A stretch of 64,000 bases of DNA from Nitrosomonas sp. (lineage in GTDB: Bacteria > Pseudomonadota > Gammaproteobacteria > Burkholderiales > Nitrosomonadaceae): NCBI RefSeq assembly GCF_020852615.1, contig NZ_JADZAJ010000013.1:1-64000 (forward strand), given 5' to 3'. This document shows, one piece after another, positions 21,669 through 33,566 of this stretch (positions are counted from its first letter, which is position 1; each line of letters starts with the position of its first letter). The position numbers and the translations under genes were made by a program. Below the pieces are notes generated by a model. That model had not been told where the DNA came from, did not search any database, and saw only the letters and a list, made by a program, of their open reading frames with translations.

Positions 21669-22307
21669 ATGAATAACAGCTTTGATACTGACAAGAAGGT
21701 TATCGATCACCTGGAGAGACTAACCAGAGTGCTGCATAGCTGCCTGTCTGAACTGGGCTACGATCAGCGCCTGCAGCTGGCAAGTCATGAAATATCCAGC
21801 AGCAAGGATGGTCTCAGCTACATTGTCAGCAAATCAGCACAAGCAGCCGAGAGCTCTCTCCAGGCAGTAGAAAATGCAAAACCCATTCTGAATAATCTGT
21901 CAGCAAATGCTGTCAGCCTGCACAAATTATGGAGCCAGATACCGGAAACAACGGTGGCCAGTATCGCAAACCAGCCAGTGCTGAATAACGCCCTCCAGCA
22001 GACACTGTATTTTCTGCATAATGTCCCTGATCAGGCAGCATCCACCCATTCCTACCTCACGGAAATTATGGTCGCACAGAATTTTCACGATCTGACAGGT
22101 CAGGTTATTCACAATATCTTTCGAACGATTGAAGCGATCGAACATGAAATGCTGCAGTTACTCATCGACAGCTCGGCCCAAAAAGAGGCTGCTGCCAAAT
22201 CAAATAACAGTTTACTTAACGGGCCTGTCATCACTCCACAAAAACAGGGTGAAGTATTTGTTAACCAGGCACAGGTTGATGATTTACTGACTGAACTGGG
22301 TTTCTGA
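21669..22307 (+). CDS. cheZ: Protein phosphatase CheZ
   Basis: 'AQNFHDLTGQVI' signature; C-terminal 'VNQAQVDDLLTELGF' CheY-binding peptide; adjacent to cheY. Confidence 0.94.
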   Translation: MNNSFDTDKKVIDHLERLTRVLHSCLSELGYDQRLQLASHEISSSKDGLSYIVSKSAQAAESSLQAVENAKPILNNLSANAVSLHKLWSQIPETTVASIANQPVLNNALQQTLYFLHNVPDQAASTHSYLTEIMVAQNFHDLTGQVIHNIFRTIEAIEHEMLQLLIDSSAQKEAAAKSNNSLLNGPVITPQKQGEVFVNQAQVDDLLTELGF

Positions 22308-22365
22308 AGATGATTCACCGTGGAAACGGCCGATAAACGGAAACAGGTAGTGCAGAAGGACTGTT

Positions 22366-22992
22366 TTAATGATCGTAGAATGTAACAATTCCCGTATCCA
22401 CGTCATACATCCCGCCAATCAAAGCAACTTCACCCTTATCGAGCATTTCTGCAATCACCTGGCTCCGCCTGGGAATTTCACCCATCACATAATGCACATT
22501 CAAACGCGCAATATTCTCCATAAACTCAGGATCAGAAGTATCAAAGCCACCCCTGCCGGATAATTCCCCATCCATAACAGGCTGTAACTTGTCTAACAAA
22601 GTTGTCAGATTGCCCAGCCTAACACCGTGACACGCGCCTTTGACGGCACCGCATTTGGTATGGCCCAATATCATAATAACCTTTGAACCGGCAAGACGAC
22701 AGGCGAACTCCATGCTCCCCAGGATATCTTCGTTCAAAATGTTTCCGGCAATCCGGCAACTGAAAATATCTCCCAGCCCCTGGTCAAATATCAGCTCTGC
22801 TGAAGTACGCGAATCTATACAGCTCAGGATCAGAGCAAACGGAAACTGCCCTTCAGAAGTTTCATTGACCTGTTGCAGCAGATTCCGGTTCAGTTTCAGG
22901 TTACTGACAAAGCGCTGATTGCCGTCTTTCAGCAATTGTATCGCCTGCTCAGGTGACAGATGCGCAAGCATCTCTTTCGTAAGAGTTCTCAT
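22366..22992 (-). CDS. Beta-class carbonic anhydrase
   Basis: 'LSCIDSRTSAELIFDQGLGDIFSCRIAGN' (CxDSR) and 'LGHTKCGAVKGA' (HxxC) zinc-binding motifs. Confidence 0.93.
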   Translation of the reverse strand: MRTLTKEMLAHLSPEQAIQLLKDGNQRFVSNLKLNRNLLQQVNETSEGQFPFALILSCIDSRTSAELIFDQGLGDIFSCRIAGNILNEDILGSMEFACRLAGSKVIMILGHTKCGAVKGACHGVRLGNLTTLLDKLQPVMDGELSGRGGFDTSDPEFMENIARLNVHYVMGEIPRRSQVIAEMLDKGEVALIGGMYDVDTGIVTFYDH

Positions 22993-23582
22993 TTTCCGGT
23001 ATTTTTCAGAAGAACCAGCACTGCACCACTGCCACCATGTTCTGGCAATGCCTGACAAAAAGCCAGCACATCCTGATGTTGCATCAGCCAGTTTCCTGTC
23101 AGTATTTTAAGTACCGGTTTACGGTTTTTTGAACCAAGCCCCCTGCCATGAATAATGCGCATACAGCGAAATCCCCGTGCAACACTCCTGTCCAGAAATA
23201 CTGCGAGCAACCGGCAAGCTTCATTCCGATTCAGACCATGCAGATCAAGCTCACCCTGGACAGGCCAGTTTCCACAACGCAGCTTCCGCAGCATATTCCG
23301 CTGCAGACCTGAGCGGGCAAATGCCCAGTCTGCATTCTCCTCTGCTGAATCCGACTGCAGATCACCAGAAAAAGTATTGCGGCTATTCGGTAAAGTAAGG
23401 ATATCAGGTAGCCGGGAAATCGGCTGACGCCCCGGATCCAAACGAGCGATCCTTCCATTTTGAGCAAGAGGTTTGACACCCTGCATCGCCTCACGAAACA
23501 GGGCAACATCATCACTGCTGATTATCTCAGCTGAGGTTTTTTTACCCTGCTCCCCCTGTAAATATGCTGCTGAAAAATTCAC
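22989..23582 (-). CDS. Smr domain protein
   Basis: 'GELDLHGLNRNEACRLLAVFL...MRIIHGRGLGSKNRKPVLK' Smr signature; 4-bp overlap with the carbonic anhydrase gene. Confidence 0.9.
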   Translation of the reverse strand: MNFSAAYLQGEQGKKTSAEIISSDDVALFREAMQGVKPLAQNGRIARLDPGRQPISRLPDILTLPNSRNTFSGDLQSDSAEENADWAFARSGLQRNMLRKLRCGNWPVQGELDLHGLNRNEACRLLAVFLDRSVARGFRCMRIIHGRGLGSKNRKPVLKILTGNWLMQHQDVLAFCQALPEHGGSGAVLVLLKNTGK

Positions 23583-23588
23583 GATATA

Positions 23589-24554
<966 letters not shown>

Positions 24555-24596
24555 TTATCAGGTTAAATTTTCAGAAATAACGGTGCTGGCAACAGG

Positions 24597-27191
24597 CTAC
24601 AAAAGGCGTTGTTCCACCCAGCCAGCCACACTTGCCAGCGCCTGCGGCAGATTTTCCGGGGTTGTGCCCCCCGCCTGCGCCATATCAGCGCGCCCGCCAC
24701 CTTTTCCACCGACCTGCTGTGCAACAAAATTGATTAAATCGCCAGCTTTAAGTTCTGCTGTCAGATCATCCGTCACACCGGCAATCAGTGCCACTTTACC
24801 GCCCTCGATCGTCCCCAGCACCACCACACAGGATTTCAGCCGGTTTTTGAAATTATCCAGTGTTTCACGCAAGGTTTTGACACTGACATTTTCCAGTGGC
24901 GCAGCCAGTACCTGAACTCCCCTGATTTTCTGCACCTGTTCAATGAGTGAACCACTTTGTATACCGGCAAGTTTCGATCGCAATGCGGCAATCTCTTTTT
25001 CCATTTGCCGGACATTGTCCAGAATCTGGGAAAGTTTCAGCACAGCTTCCTGTGGTGCTGCTTTAAGTACATCAGAAACCTGCAGCAACTGCTGTTCCTG
25101 TTGCTGCGTATAAACCAGCGCCGCATCGCCTGTCAGTGCTTCTATCCGACGAACCCCTGCCGCCACACCGGATTCGGCAACGATACGAAAAAAACCGATG
25201 TCACCGCTGTGGCCTACATGCGTACCGCCACACAGTTCCGTTGAGAAATCACCCATTGCCACCACACGCACCGTGTCGCCGTATTTCTCGCCAAATAAAG
25301 CCATGGCACCCTGCTTGACAGCATCGTCATAGGCCATGAGTTGTGTGGCAACTTCGTGATTTCTGCGTATCTGGGCATTAACAAGCATTTCCACCTGATG
25401 AATTTCGTTTGCCTGCATAGCGCCGTTATGTGAAAAATCAAAACGTAATCTGCCGGCATCCACCAGCGATCCTTTCTGCATGACATGGGTGCCCAGCACC
25501 TGGCGCAATGCCGCATGCAGCAAATGGGTCGCCGAGTGGTTATAGGCTGTACTGGTTCGTGCCACCTGATCTACTTTGGCAAGTATCCGATCCCCTACTG
25601 CCATCCGGCCACTGCTCAACACCCCATGGTGACCAAATACGCCGGCCTGAATTTTCTGGGTATCTTTCACAGCGAATGTGCCATCACTTGACAACAGTTC
25701 TCCGCTGTCACCCGCCTGCCCGCCCGATTCCGCGTAAAAAGGGGTCTGGTCAAGGACGATCACAGCATCATCACCCGCCTCGATGAAATTTACCCGACTG
25801 CTCTGTTTATATAGCGCCAGAATCCGGGCTTCATGCTGCAGCGTGTCATAGCCGTGAAACTCGGTTGGCTGCCCGACATACTCCAGCCCTGTTTGCATGG
25901 TAAATTTGCCACTGGCACGCGCCCGGTCACGCTGCTGCGCCATACATACCTCAAACCCGGCCATATCGATTACGACACCCCGCTCCCGGGCGATATCTGC
26001 CGTCAGATCAACCGGAAAACCAAATGTATCGTAGAGACGAAAAACAACCTCCCCCGAAAGCATGTCATTTCCCCGGGATAATGCCGTTTCCAGCACTTCC
26101 ATACCATTTTCCAGTGTTTCGGCAAAACGCTCTTCTTCCTGCCTGATAACACCGGTTACCTGTTTTCTGGCAGCCACCAGTTCCGGGTAAGCCTGCCCCA
26201 TAACATCAACCAGATCATCCACCAGCAGATGAAAGAACGGCTGCTTCCGGCCCAACCGGTATCCGTGACGAATAGCGCGACGAAGAATGCGCCGCAATAC
26301 ATAACCCCGCCCCTCATTGCCGGGAATCACTCCATCGGTAATCAGAAAAGCACAGGAGCGGATATGGTCTGCTATCACCCTGAGTGAATTGTTTGATAAC
26401 TCCCGGGTGCCGGTAACTCTGGCTGCTGCTTCAATTAAACTGCGAAACAGATCAATTTCGTAATTGCTGTGCACCTGCTGCATGACCGCCGCGATCCGCT
26501 CCAGCCCCATGCCGGTATCCACCGATGGTTTGGGCAGGGGATGCAGTTTGCCACCGGCATCACGGTTATATTGCATAAATACCAGATTCCAGATCTCAAT
26601 ATAGCGGTCACCATCCGCGTTCTCTGATCCCGGGGGGCCGCCCGCCACCCCAGGTCCGTGATCATAAAAAATCTCGGAACAAGGGCCGCAGGGGCCGGTA
26701 TCCCCCATCTGCCAGAAATTATCCGATGTTGCGATACGTACCAGACGGGAAGGAGCAATTCCGATTTCATTCAGCCAGATATCCGCTGCCTCATCATCCT
26801 CCGCATATACCGTTGCCCACAGCTTTTCCTGAGGAATATTCAACAACCCGGTCAAAAACTCCCAGGCGAACAAAATGGCATTACGCTTGAAATAATCCCC
26901 GAAACTGAAATTACCCAGCATTTCAAAGAAAGTATGGTGCCGCGCGGTATAACCCACATTTTCCAGATCATTATGCTTGCCACCGGCACGCACACAACGC
27001 TGCGCACTGACTGCCCGCACATAAGCACGCCTGTCCTGGCCGAGAAACACATCTTTGAACTGCACCATGCCCGCATTGGTAAACAGCAGGGTGGGATCAT
27101 TCCCCGGTACTAACGGGCTGGATGGCACGATGACATGCCCGTGCGCCTCAAAAAATTCAAGAAATTTCTGTCTGATTTCACTGCTTTTCAT
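24597..27191 (-). CDS. alaS: Alanyl-tRNA synthetase
   Basis: 864 aa; '[51 protein letters not shown]', 'ELCGGTHV'. Confidence 0.98.
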   Translation of the reverse strand: MKSSEIRQKFLEFFEAHGHVIVPSSPLVPGNDPTLLFTNAGMVQFKDVFLGQDRRAYVRAVSAQRCVRAGGKHNDLENVGYTARHHTFFEMLGNFSFGDYFKRNAILFAWEFLTGLLNIPQEKLWATVYAEDDEAADIWLNEIGIAPSRLVRIATSDNFWQMGDTGPCGPCSEIFYDHGPGVAGGPPGSENADGDRYIEIWNLVFMQYNRDAGGKLHPLPKPSVDTGMGLERIAAVMQQVHSNYEIDLFRSLIEAAARVTGTRELSNNSLRVIADHIRSCAFLITDGVIPGNEGRGYVLRRILRRAIRHGYRLGRKQPFFHLLVDDLVDVMGQAYPELVAARKQVTGVIRQEEERFAETLENGMEVLETALSRGNDMLSGEVVFRLYDTFGFPVDLTADIARERGVVIDMAGFEVCMAQQRDRARASGKFTMQTGLEYVGQPTEFHGYDTLQHEARILALYKQSSRVNFIEAGDDAVIVLDQTPFYAESGGQAGDSGELLSSDGTFAVKDTQKIQAGVFGHHGVLSSGRMAVGDRILAKVDQVARTSTAYNHSATHLLHAALRQVLGTHVMQKGSLVDAGRLRFDFSHNGAMQANEIHQVEMLVNAQIRRNHEVATQLMAYDDAVKQGAMALFGEKYGDTVRVVAMGDFSTELCGGTHVGHSGDIGFFRIVAESGVAAGVRRIEALTGDAALVYTQQQEQQLLQVSDVLKAAPQEAVLKLSQILDNVRQMEKEIAALRSKLAGIQSGSLIEQVQKIRGVQVLAAPLENVSVKTLRETLDNFKNRLKSCVVVLGTIEGGKVALIAGVTDDLTAELKAGDLINFVAQQVGGKGGGRADMAQAGGTTPENLPQALASVAGWVEQRLL

Positions 27192-27249
27192 ATCAATACC
27201 TTCTATGCAACCGTTATCGGAATATAGCTATCCAATACAACCCATCTGG

Positions 27250-27690
27250 CTAATCTTCCGTTTCACGGGCATCGGACAAAATTTTACTTATTACCTCGGA
27301 AGGAAAACCCTTCCCGGCCAGGTAACGGATCTGCTTTCCCCGTTCTCCCGGTGTAGATGGAGCAGTGCCAAATTTTCTGCACCACAGCGCGTGCGCACTG
27401 GAAAATTCCGTCTGCCGAAAATTTTCCAGTGCGGCCTCAATCAGGTGATCGGCAATCCCCTTGGTCTGCAGCTCATGGCGTATCCGTCTGCTTCCATATT
27501 TGCGGCTGCGTGCGTGAAGAATCTGCTCGACCGCTCTTTCATCTGACAGCAGCTTGCTCTGCTCAAGCCGATCAAGCGTATCTTTTAACTCATCAGAAAA
27601 CCGCGCATGACAGGATAATTTTTTTTCCAGCTCGCAGCGCGAATATTCCCGCCGGGCAAGATACCCCAGCGCCCGGGTATAAAGATTCAT
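27250..27690 (-). CDS. recX: Regulatory protein RecX
   Basis: 'ALGYLARREYSRCELEKKL'; directly downstream of recA. Confidence 0.9.
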   Translation of the reverse strand: MNLYTRALGYLARREYSRCELEKKLSCHARFSDELKDTLDRLEQSKLLSDERAVEQILHARSRKYGSRRIRHELQTKGIADHLIEAALENFRQTEFSSAHALWCRKFGTAPSTPGERGKQIRYLAGKGFPSEVISKILSDARETED

Positions 27691-27692
27691 TC

Positions 27693-28724
27693 TTACTCAC
27701 CGGCAGCCGTCGGAGTTACCCGGTTATCCATTTCGACCAGGCCGACGGCTGCGCGTATTTTCTGCTCAATTTCACGCGCAATCTCTTTATGTTCCTTCAG
27801 ATAATCGCGTACATTATCTTTGCCCTGCCCTATTTTTTCACCATTGTAAGAGTACCAGGCACCTGCTTTCTCAATCAGTTTATGCAGCACACCCAGTTCG
27901 ATAATCTCGCTTTCACGCGAAATCCCCTCACCATACAAAATGTCAAAATCGGCCTGCTTGAATGGTGGTGCGACTTTATTCTTGACAACCTTGACCCGGG
28001 TTTCATTCCCGACCACTTCTTCACCACGCTTGATAGAACCTGTACGGCGAATATCCAGGCGTACGGATGCATAAAACTTCAGCGCATTTCCTCCCGTAGT
28101 TGTTTCAGGATTACCAAACATCACACCAATCTTCATACGTATCTGGTTGATGAAAATCACCATCGTGTTGGCACGTTTGATGTTTGCAGTCAGCTTGCGC
28201 AGTGCCTGTGACATGAGCCTTGCCTGCAGCCCCATCTGCGGCTCCCCCATTTCTCCCTCGATTTCAGCACGAGGTGTCAGCGCTGCAACCGAGTCAACCA
28301 CGACAACATCAACCGATCCGGAGCGCACCAGCATATCGGTGATTTCCAGTGCCTGTTCCCCGTTATCCGGCTGAGAAATCAGCAGATCCTGAACATTGAC
28401 ACCGATTTTTCGGGCATATTGCGGATCCAGCGCATGCTCTGCGTCAATAAAGGCAGCTGTTCCACCCAGTTTTTGCATTTCAGCAATCACCTGCAGTGTC
28501 AGTGTGGTTTTACCCGAAGATTCCGGACCGTAAATCTCGATGACACGTCCGCGCGGAAGCCCGCCCACACCCAGTGCAATATCCAATCCAAGCGAACCGG
28601 TAGACACCACCTGAATATCTTTAGCCACATCGCTGTCACCCAACCGCATGATCGAACCCTTGCCGTACTGCTTCTCAATCTGGGCAAGTGCTGCGGAAAG
28701 GGCCTTATTTTTATTTTCATCCAT
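27693..28724 (-). CDS. recA: Recombinase RecA
   Basis: '[16 protein letters not shown]', '[22 protein letters not shown]'. Confidence 0.98.
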   Translation of the reverse strand: MDENKNKALSAALAQIEKQYGKGSIMRLGDSDVAKDIQVVSTGSLGLDIALGVGGLPRGRVIEIYGPESSGKTTLTLQVIAEMQKLGGTAAFIDAEHALDPQYARKIGVNVQDLLISQPDNGEQALEITDMLVRSGSVDVVVVDSVAALTPRAEIEGEMGEPQMGLQARLMSQALRKLTANIKRANTMVIFINQIRMKIGVMFGNPETTTGGNALKFYASVRLDIRRTGSIKRGEEVVGNETRVKVVKNKVAPPFKQADFDILYGEGISRESEIIELGVLHKLIEKAGAWYSYNGEKIGQGKDNVRDYLKEHKEIAREIEQKIRAAVGLVEMDNRVTPTAAGE

Positions 28725-28862
28725 AATTATTCCCGAAAAAAGCAGAGCGAAATTATCGCATATTCAATCTGTAAAAAATGCGATCTGGCGTCAATCACCC
28801 CGAATCACTTACATTATCACGTCAAAATCCCCAAAAATTTCAAGCGGCCAGCCGGTGTGGGA

Positions 28863-28868
28863 TATAAT
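28863..28868 (+). promoter_or_regulatory. Candidate -10 element (TATAAT) upstream of adk
   Basis: TATAAT in 'gtgtgggatataatcc'; no convincing -35 box; ~140 bp upstream of the inferred adk start. Confidence 0.35.
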
Positions 28869-29008
28869 CCCCGACAAATCGTAAATACAGAACAGCTGGT
28901 TTCCCGGATCTGCCAACAGCAGCCCATCATAGACGGAAACAGACAGGAAATTTTCGGTACGTATCTGCAGGGACAGGGTTACCCCCAATAACATTCAAGG
29001 AGACAATC

Positions 29009-29671
29009 ATTCGTATCATCCTACTGGGTGCACCAGGTGCGGGCAAAGGCACACAAGCCAATTTCATCCGCGAACACTTTTCCATCCCGCAAATTTCTAC
29101 CGGTGACATTCTCCGCAGCGCTGTAAAAGCAGGCACAGAACTAGGCATGATGGCAAAAAAAATCATGGAATCCGGTGCCCTGGTCCCGGATGAAATCATC
29201 ATTAACCTGGTACGCAAACGGATTGAAGAACCTGATTGTGCCAATGGCTTTCTGTTTGATGGCTTTCCCCGCACCATCCCCCAGGCCAATGCTCTCAAAA
29301 CAGCAAATGTGCACATAGACTATGTCGTTGAAATCGACGTACCCGATGCGGAAATCATTAAACGCCTGTCCGGGCGCCGCGTACATCTGGCATCAGGCCG
29401 GACTTACCATGTCGAATTCAACCCACCGGCTGTGGCTGATCAGGATGACGTCACCGGCGAGCCCCTGATTCTGCGCGATGATGATCGTGAAGAAACCATA
29501 CGTAAACGACTTCAGGTCTATCACGACCAGACCCTGCCACTTGTTGGATATTACCTTGAATGGTCAAACAGCAGCGATCCAGCTGCACCGAATTACGTCA
29601 GGATTGCCGGGACCGGCAGCGTGGAAGCCATACAGAAAAATATTATCACTGCGCTGAAACAGGATAAATAA
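29009..29671 (+). CDS. adk: Adenylate kinase, apparently starting at ATT
   Basis: Reading the frame upstream of the tracked ORF (29147) gives (I)[45 protein letters not shown], the canonical Adk N-terminus with P-loop. The start would be ATT at 29009, 6 nt after AAGGAG. No ATG/GTG/TTG in frame upstream as far as I read (to about 28910). Confidence 0.9.
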   Translation: MRIILLGAPGAGKGTQANFIREHFSIPQISTGDILRSAVKAGTELGMMAKKIMESGALVPDEIIINLVRKRIEEPDCANGFLFDGFPRTIPQANALKTANVHIDYVVEIDVPDAEIIKRLSGRRVHLASGRTYHVEFNPPAVADQDDVTGEPLILRDDDREETIRKRLQVYHDQTLPLVGYYLEWSNSSDPAAPNYVRIAGTGSVEAIQKNIITALKQDK

Positions 29672-29736
29672 GGACTTATCCGGAACCGTTACCCGGCTCT
29701 TGAAGACAACAATTTTGATCAACCAGGAGGTGGAAA

Positions 29737-30996
29737 ATGGCTGTAAAAAATGCGTTCTATGCTCAATCTGGCGGTGTCACTGCTGTAATCAATGCTTCAG
29801 CGGCGGGTTTGCTGGAAACCGCCCGCGCCTGTTCCGACAAAATCGGCAAAATCTACGCCGGACGTAACGGCATTATCGGAGCGCTGACAGAAGATCTTAT
29901 TGATACCAGTGCTGAATCTGCTGAATCTATCCGGGCGTTACGCCACACACCATCCGGGGCATTTGGTTCCTGCCGCTACAAACTGAAAAGCCTGGAAGAC
30001 AACCGGCGTGAATACGAACGGCTGATCGAAGTATTCAAAGCGCATGATATCGGCTATTTTTTTTACAACGGCGGGGGCGATTCAGCCGATACCTGTCTGA
30101 AGGTCTCGCAACTTGCCGGCACACTTGGCTATCCGGTTCAGGCAATTCATGTACCCAAAACGGTTGATAATGATCTTCCTGTTACAGACTGCTGCCCGGG
30201 GTTCGGCTCAGTTGCCAAATATATTGCCGTTTCCATGCTGGAGGCCAGCTTTGATGTAGCCAGCATGGCCAAAACCTCCACCAAAGTATTTATTCTGGAA
30301 GTCATGGGCCGTCATGCAGGCTGGATTGCAGCCGCAGGCGGACTGGCTTCCAGCCGGGATCGTGAAGTACCGGTTGTTATCCTGTTCCCGGAAATCGTTT
30401 TTGACCAGGAAAAATTTCTGGCAAAAGTAGACGATTGTGTCAAAAAACACGGTTATTGCACGGTTGTTGTATCTGAAGGTGTAAAAGGTGCTGATGGCAA
30501 ATTTCTGTCAGATCAGGGATTACGCGATGCTTTCGGACATGCCCAGTTAGGTGGGGTCGCACCAGTAATCGCAAATATCGTCCGAAACGGACTGGGATTA
30601 AAATATCACTGGGGGGTGGCTGATTATCTGCAACGTGCGGCACGACATATTGCCTCCCGCACAGATGTGGAACAGGCCTATGCCATGGGCAAAGCCGCGG
30701 TGGAATATGCGATTGCCGGACATAATTCGGTTATGCCGACTATCAACCGCATCTCCAATTCGCCCTATGCCTGGAAAACCGGCATGGTTGAGCTTTCCAA
30801 AGTAGCCAATGTGGAAAAAATGATGCCGGGAGACTTCATCAGCGCAGATGGTTTTGGTATCACGGATCAATGTCGTGAATACCTCAGCCCGCTGATTGAG
30901 GGAGAAGATTACCCTCCATATAAACACGGGCTGCCCGACTATGTCAGGCTGAAAAATGTGGCAGTACCCAAAAAACTGGCTGAATTTAAAATTTAA
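29737..30996 (+). CDS. pfp: Pyrophosphate-dependent 6-phosphofructokinase
   Basis: 'YFFYNGGGDSADTCLKVSQLA', 'VPKTVDNDLPVTDCCPGFGS', 'EVMGRHAGWIAAA'. Confidence 0.9.
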   Translation: MAVKNAFYAQSGGVTAVINASAAGLLETARACSDKIGKIYAGRNGIIGALTEDLIDTSAESAESIRALRHTPSGAFGSCRYKLKSLEDNRREYERLIEVFKAHDIGYFFYNGGGDSADTCLKVSQLAGTLGYPVQAIHVPKTVDNDLPVTDCCPGFGSVAKYIAVSMLEASFDVASMAKTSTKVFILEVMGRHAGWIAAAGGLASSRDREVPVVILFPEIVFDQEKFLAKVDDCVKKHGYCTVVVSEGVKGADGKFLSDQGLRDAFGHAQLGGVAPVIANIVRNGLGLKYHWGVADYLQRAARHIASRTDVEQAYAMGKAAVEYAIAGHNSVMPTINRISNSPYAWKTGMVELSKVANVEKMMPGDFISADGFGITDQCREYLSPLIEGEDYPPYKHGLPDYVRLKNVAVPKKLAEFKI

Positions 30997-31070
30997 TCTG
31001 TTTTGTTTTTTGGCAGCAAGAGCATATAAAATATGCGTTTAGGCTGTTCATAATTTCGATTGTGGATTTG

Positions 31071-31099
31071 ATGCGGGGCCGTCAGGCCTGGTTCCGCAT
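31071..31099 (+). promoter_or_regulatory. Candidate structured element in the hppA 5' leader
   Basis: ATGCGG-GGCC-gtca-GGCC-tggtt-CCGCAT: nested outer and inner stems, ~40 nt upstream of the hppA ATG. Confidence 0.4.
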
Positions 31100-31137
31100 G
31101 TATATATAGGGTGGTCTGATTTTAACTGGAGTTCTTT

Positions 31138-33195
31138 ATGGCAAACGGTTTAACGATTGCAATCTGCAGCGCGATACTTGCCCTGATTTTTAGTGGCCTG
31201 TGGATTCGGCGTATTTACGCACAATCTGCAGGTGATTCACGCATGCAGGAAATTGCAGCCGCCGTACAGGAAGGTGCGTCGGCTTATCTCAAGCGACAAT
31301 ATCTGACAATTGGCATGGTGGGTACGGTTTTATTCATCATCATCGGCCTGGCACTTTCCTGGAATACAGCCATTGGTTTCGCCCTGGGCGCGACACTCTC
31401 CGGTCTGGCCGGCTTCCTGGGCATGAATGTCTCGGTTCAGTCCAATGTACGGACAGCCGAAGCCGCACGCAGCGGACTGAATGAAGCCCTGGCCATTGCC
31501 TTTCGTGGCGGTGCTGTTACCGGGATGCTGGTCGTTGGACTCGGATTGCTGGGTGTGGCCGGCTACACCGCACTGCTGGTCAGTGGTGCAGATGAATCCA
31601 GCAATATCAGTAATCTTATCCACCCGCTAATTGGTTTTGCTTTTGGCGGCTCACTGATTTCAATTTTTGCACGGCTGGGTGGCGGTATTTTCACCAAAGG
31701 TGCAGACGTTGGTGCTGATCTGGTAGGTAAAGTTGAAGCAGGTATTCCTGAAGACGACCCGCGCAATCCTGCAGTCATTGCAGATAACGTGGGTGACAAC
31801 GTGGGAGACTGCGCAGGGATGGCTGCTGACCTGTTCGAAACCTACGCGGTTACAATTATTGCCACCATGCTGCTGGGTGCACTGCTGTTCAAAACAGGGA
31901 CAGACGGCGCCGCTGTTTACCCGCTTGCGCTGGGTGCGACGTCCATCATTGCCTCGATCATCGGCTGCTACTTCGTCAAGATGCGTGAAGGCGGCAAGAT
32001 CATGAACGCCCTGTATCGCGGGCTGGCAGTTGCCGGCGGCATTGCTTTTTTCACCTACCTTCCCATTACAGTATGGTTCATGGGGGGAGCAACTCTGACA
32101 CTGGATGGCTCGGAAATTGCCGGCGGTGACCTGATCATGCGTCTGTTTGCCTGTACTACCGTTGGCCTGGTGCTGACCGGACTGATGGTTATCATCACTG
32201 AATACTATACTTCCACTGAATATCCGCCGGTACAGCATATTGCCAATGCTTCCACTACCGGACATGCCACCAACATCATCGCCGGCCTGGGTGTCGGAAT
32301 GCGCGCTACCGCAGCACCTGTCCTGGCAGTATGTGCAAGTATTATTGTCGCTTACTCGCTCGCTGGCCTTTACGGTATTGCGATCGCTGCAACCGCGATG
32401 TTATCCATGACCGGAATTATTGTTGCGCTGGATGCTTACGGTCCGATCACCGACAATGCCGGCGGTATCGCCGAGATGTCAGGTATGCCTGAGTCTGTGC
32501 GCGCTATCACCGACCCGCTGGATGCGGTTGGCAACACCACCAAGGCTGTTACCAAAGGGTACGCTATCGGCTCTGCCGGTCTGGCTGCCCTGGTCCTGTT
32601 TGCCGATTATACCCATGGCCTGGAGCATGCCGGCAAGCTGATGTCTTTTGATTTATCCAACCACCTGGTTATCATCGGGCTGTTTATCGGCGGGATGGTT
32701 CCCTTCCTGTTTGGCGCTATGTCGATGGAAGCAGTCGGTCGTGCAGCCGGTTCTGTGGTACTGGAAGTACGCCGTCAGTTCAAGGAAATCCCCGGAATCA
32801 TGGATGGCACACACAAACCGGATTACTCTCGCGCAGTCGATATGCTGACCAAGGCCGCTATCCGTGAGATGATCGTTCCGTCTCTGCTGCCTGTTCTGAT
32901 CCCTGTGCTGGTTGGTGTTTTCCTTGGTCCGCAAGCGCTGGGGGGCGTACTGATGGGCTCAATCGTTACCGGTCTGTTCATTGCCATCTCCATGACTGCC
33001 GGTGGCGGCGCATGGGATAATGCCAAGAAATATATCGAAGACGGGAATTATGGTGGCAAAGGCAGCGATGCTCACAAGGCTGCGGTTACGGGCGATACGG
33101 TTGGCGACCCTTACAAGGATACCGCCGGTCCGGCCATTAACCCGCTGATTAAGATTATCAATATCGTTGCGTTGCTGATTATCCCTCTGCTGTAA
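31138..33195 (+). CDS. hppA: Membrane-bound proton-translocating pyrophosphatase
   Basis: 685 aa; '[48 protein letters not shown]', '[13 protein letters not shown]'. Confidence 0.97.
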   Translation: MANGLTIAICSAILALIFSGLWIRRIYAQSAGDSRMQEIAAAVQEGASAYLKRQYLTIGMVGTVLFIIIGLALSWNTAIGFALGATLSGLAGFLGMNVSVQSNVRTAEAARSGLNEALAIAFRGGAVTGMLVVGLGLLGVAGYTALLVSGADESSNISNLIHPLIGFAFGGSLISIFARLGGGIFTKGADVGADLVGKVEAGIPEDDPRNPAVIADNVGDNVGDCAGMAADLFETYAVTIIATMLLGALLFKTGTDGAAVYPLALGATSIIASIIGCYFVKMREGGKIMNALYRGLAVAGGIAFFTYLPITVWFMGGATLTLDGSEIAGGDLIMRLFACTTVGLVLTGLMVIITEYYTSTEYPPVQHIANASTTGHATNIIAGLGVGMRATAAPVLAVCASIIVAYSLAGLYGIAIAATAMLSMTGIIVALDAYGPITDNAGGIAEMSGMPESVRAITDPLDAVGNTTKAVTKGYAIGSAGLAALVLFADYTHGLEHAGKLMSFDLSNHLVIIGLFIGGMVPFLFGAMSMEAVGRAAGSVVLEVRRQFKEIPGIMDGTHKPDYSRAVDMLTKAAIREMIVPSLLPVLIPVLVGVFLGPQALGGVLMGSIVTGLFIAISMTAGGGAWDNAKKYIEDGNYGGKGSDAHKAAVTGDTVGDPYKDTAGPAINPLIKIINIVALLIIPLL

Positions 33196-33218
33196 CCGGA
33201 AATCAGATTTCACCACCA

Positions 33219-33249
33219 GAAAGGCCCGCCAGATTTGGCGGGCCTTTCT
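33219..33249 (+). terminator. Rho-independent terminator downstream of hppA
   Basis: GAAAGGCCCGCC-agattt-GGCGGGCCTTTC 24 bp after the hppA stop. Confidence 0.85.
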
Positions 33250-33566
33250 GTATCCTGCAAAAAATCACCATTCAGCAATGAAGCACCCCGGTTATTCGTA
33301 CTGTCCTGTCTGATTGACCTGATTGCCGCGACAAGCATGAAGCAGCGCACCAGTACTCTTCGGTACCGGTAGTCAGTAAATAACATCGCTTCTCCGGATA
33401 AAATGATCAGCATGAAACGATAGCAGGGATAATTTACGCAATAATCATCATTCATATGTTTCATCCCGCTGTTTCGGTGTTTTCTGCAAGCAATTATGCT
33501 CATACCAGCCGATTCAGCTTCTGACCTGACAGTCATCCTGCGCCTGATAACTATCCGGAGTCATGA

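Noticed and set aside
27357-28211. 284-aa plus-strand ORF antisense to recX/recA
   Set aside because: Antisense to conserved recA; no domain recognised.
31660-32265. 201-aa minus-strand ORF inside hppA
   Set aside because: Composition (His/Cys/Asn-rich) typical of antisense translation of a highly conserved gene.
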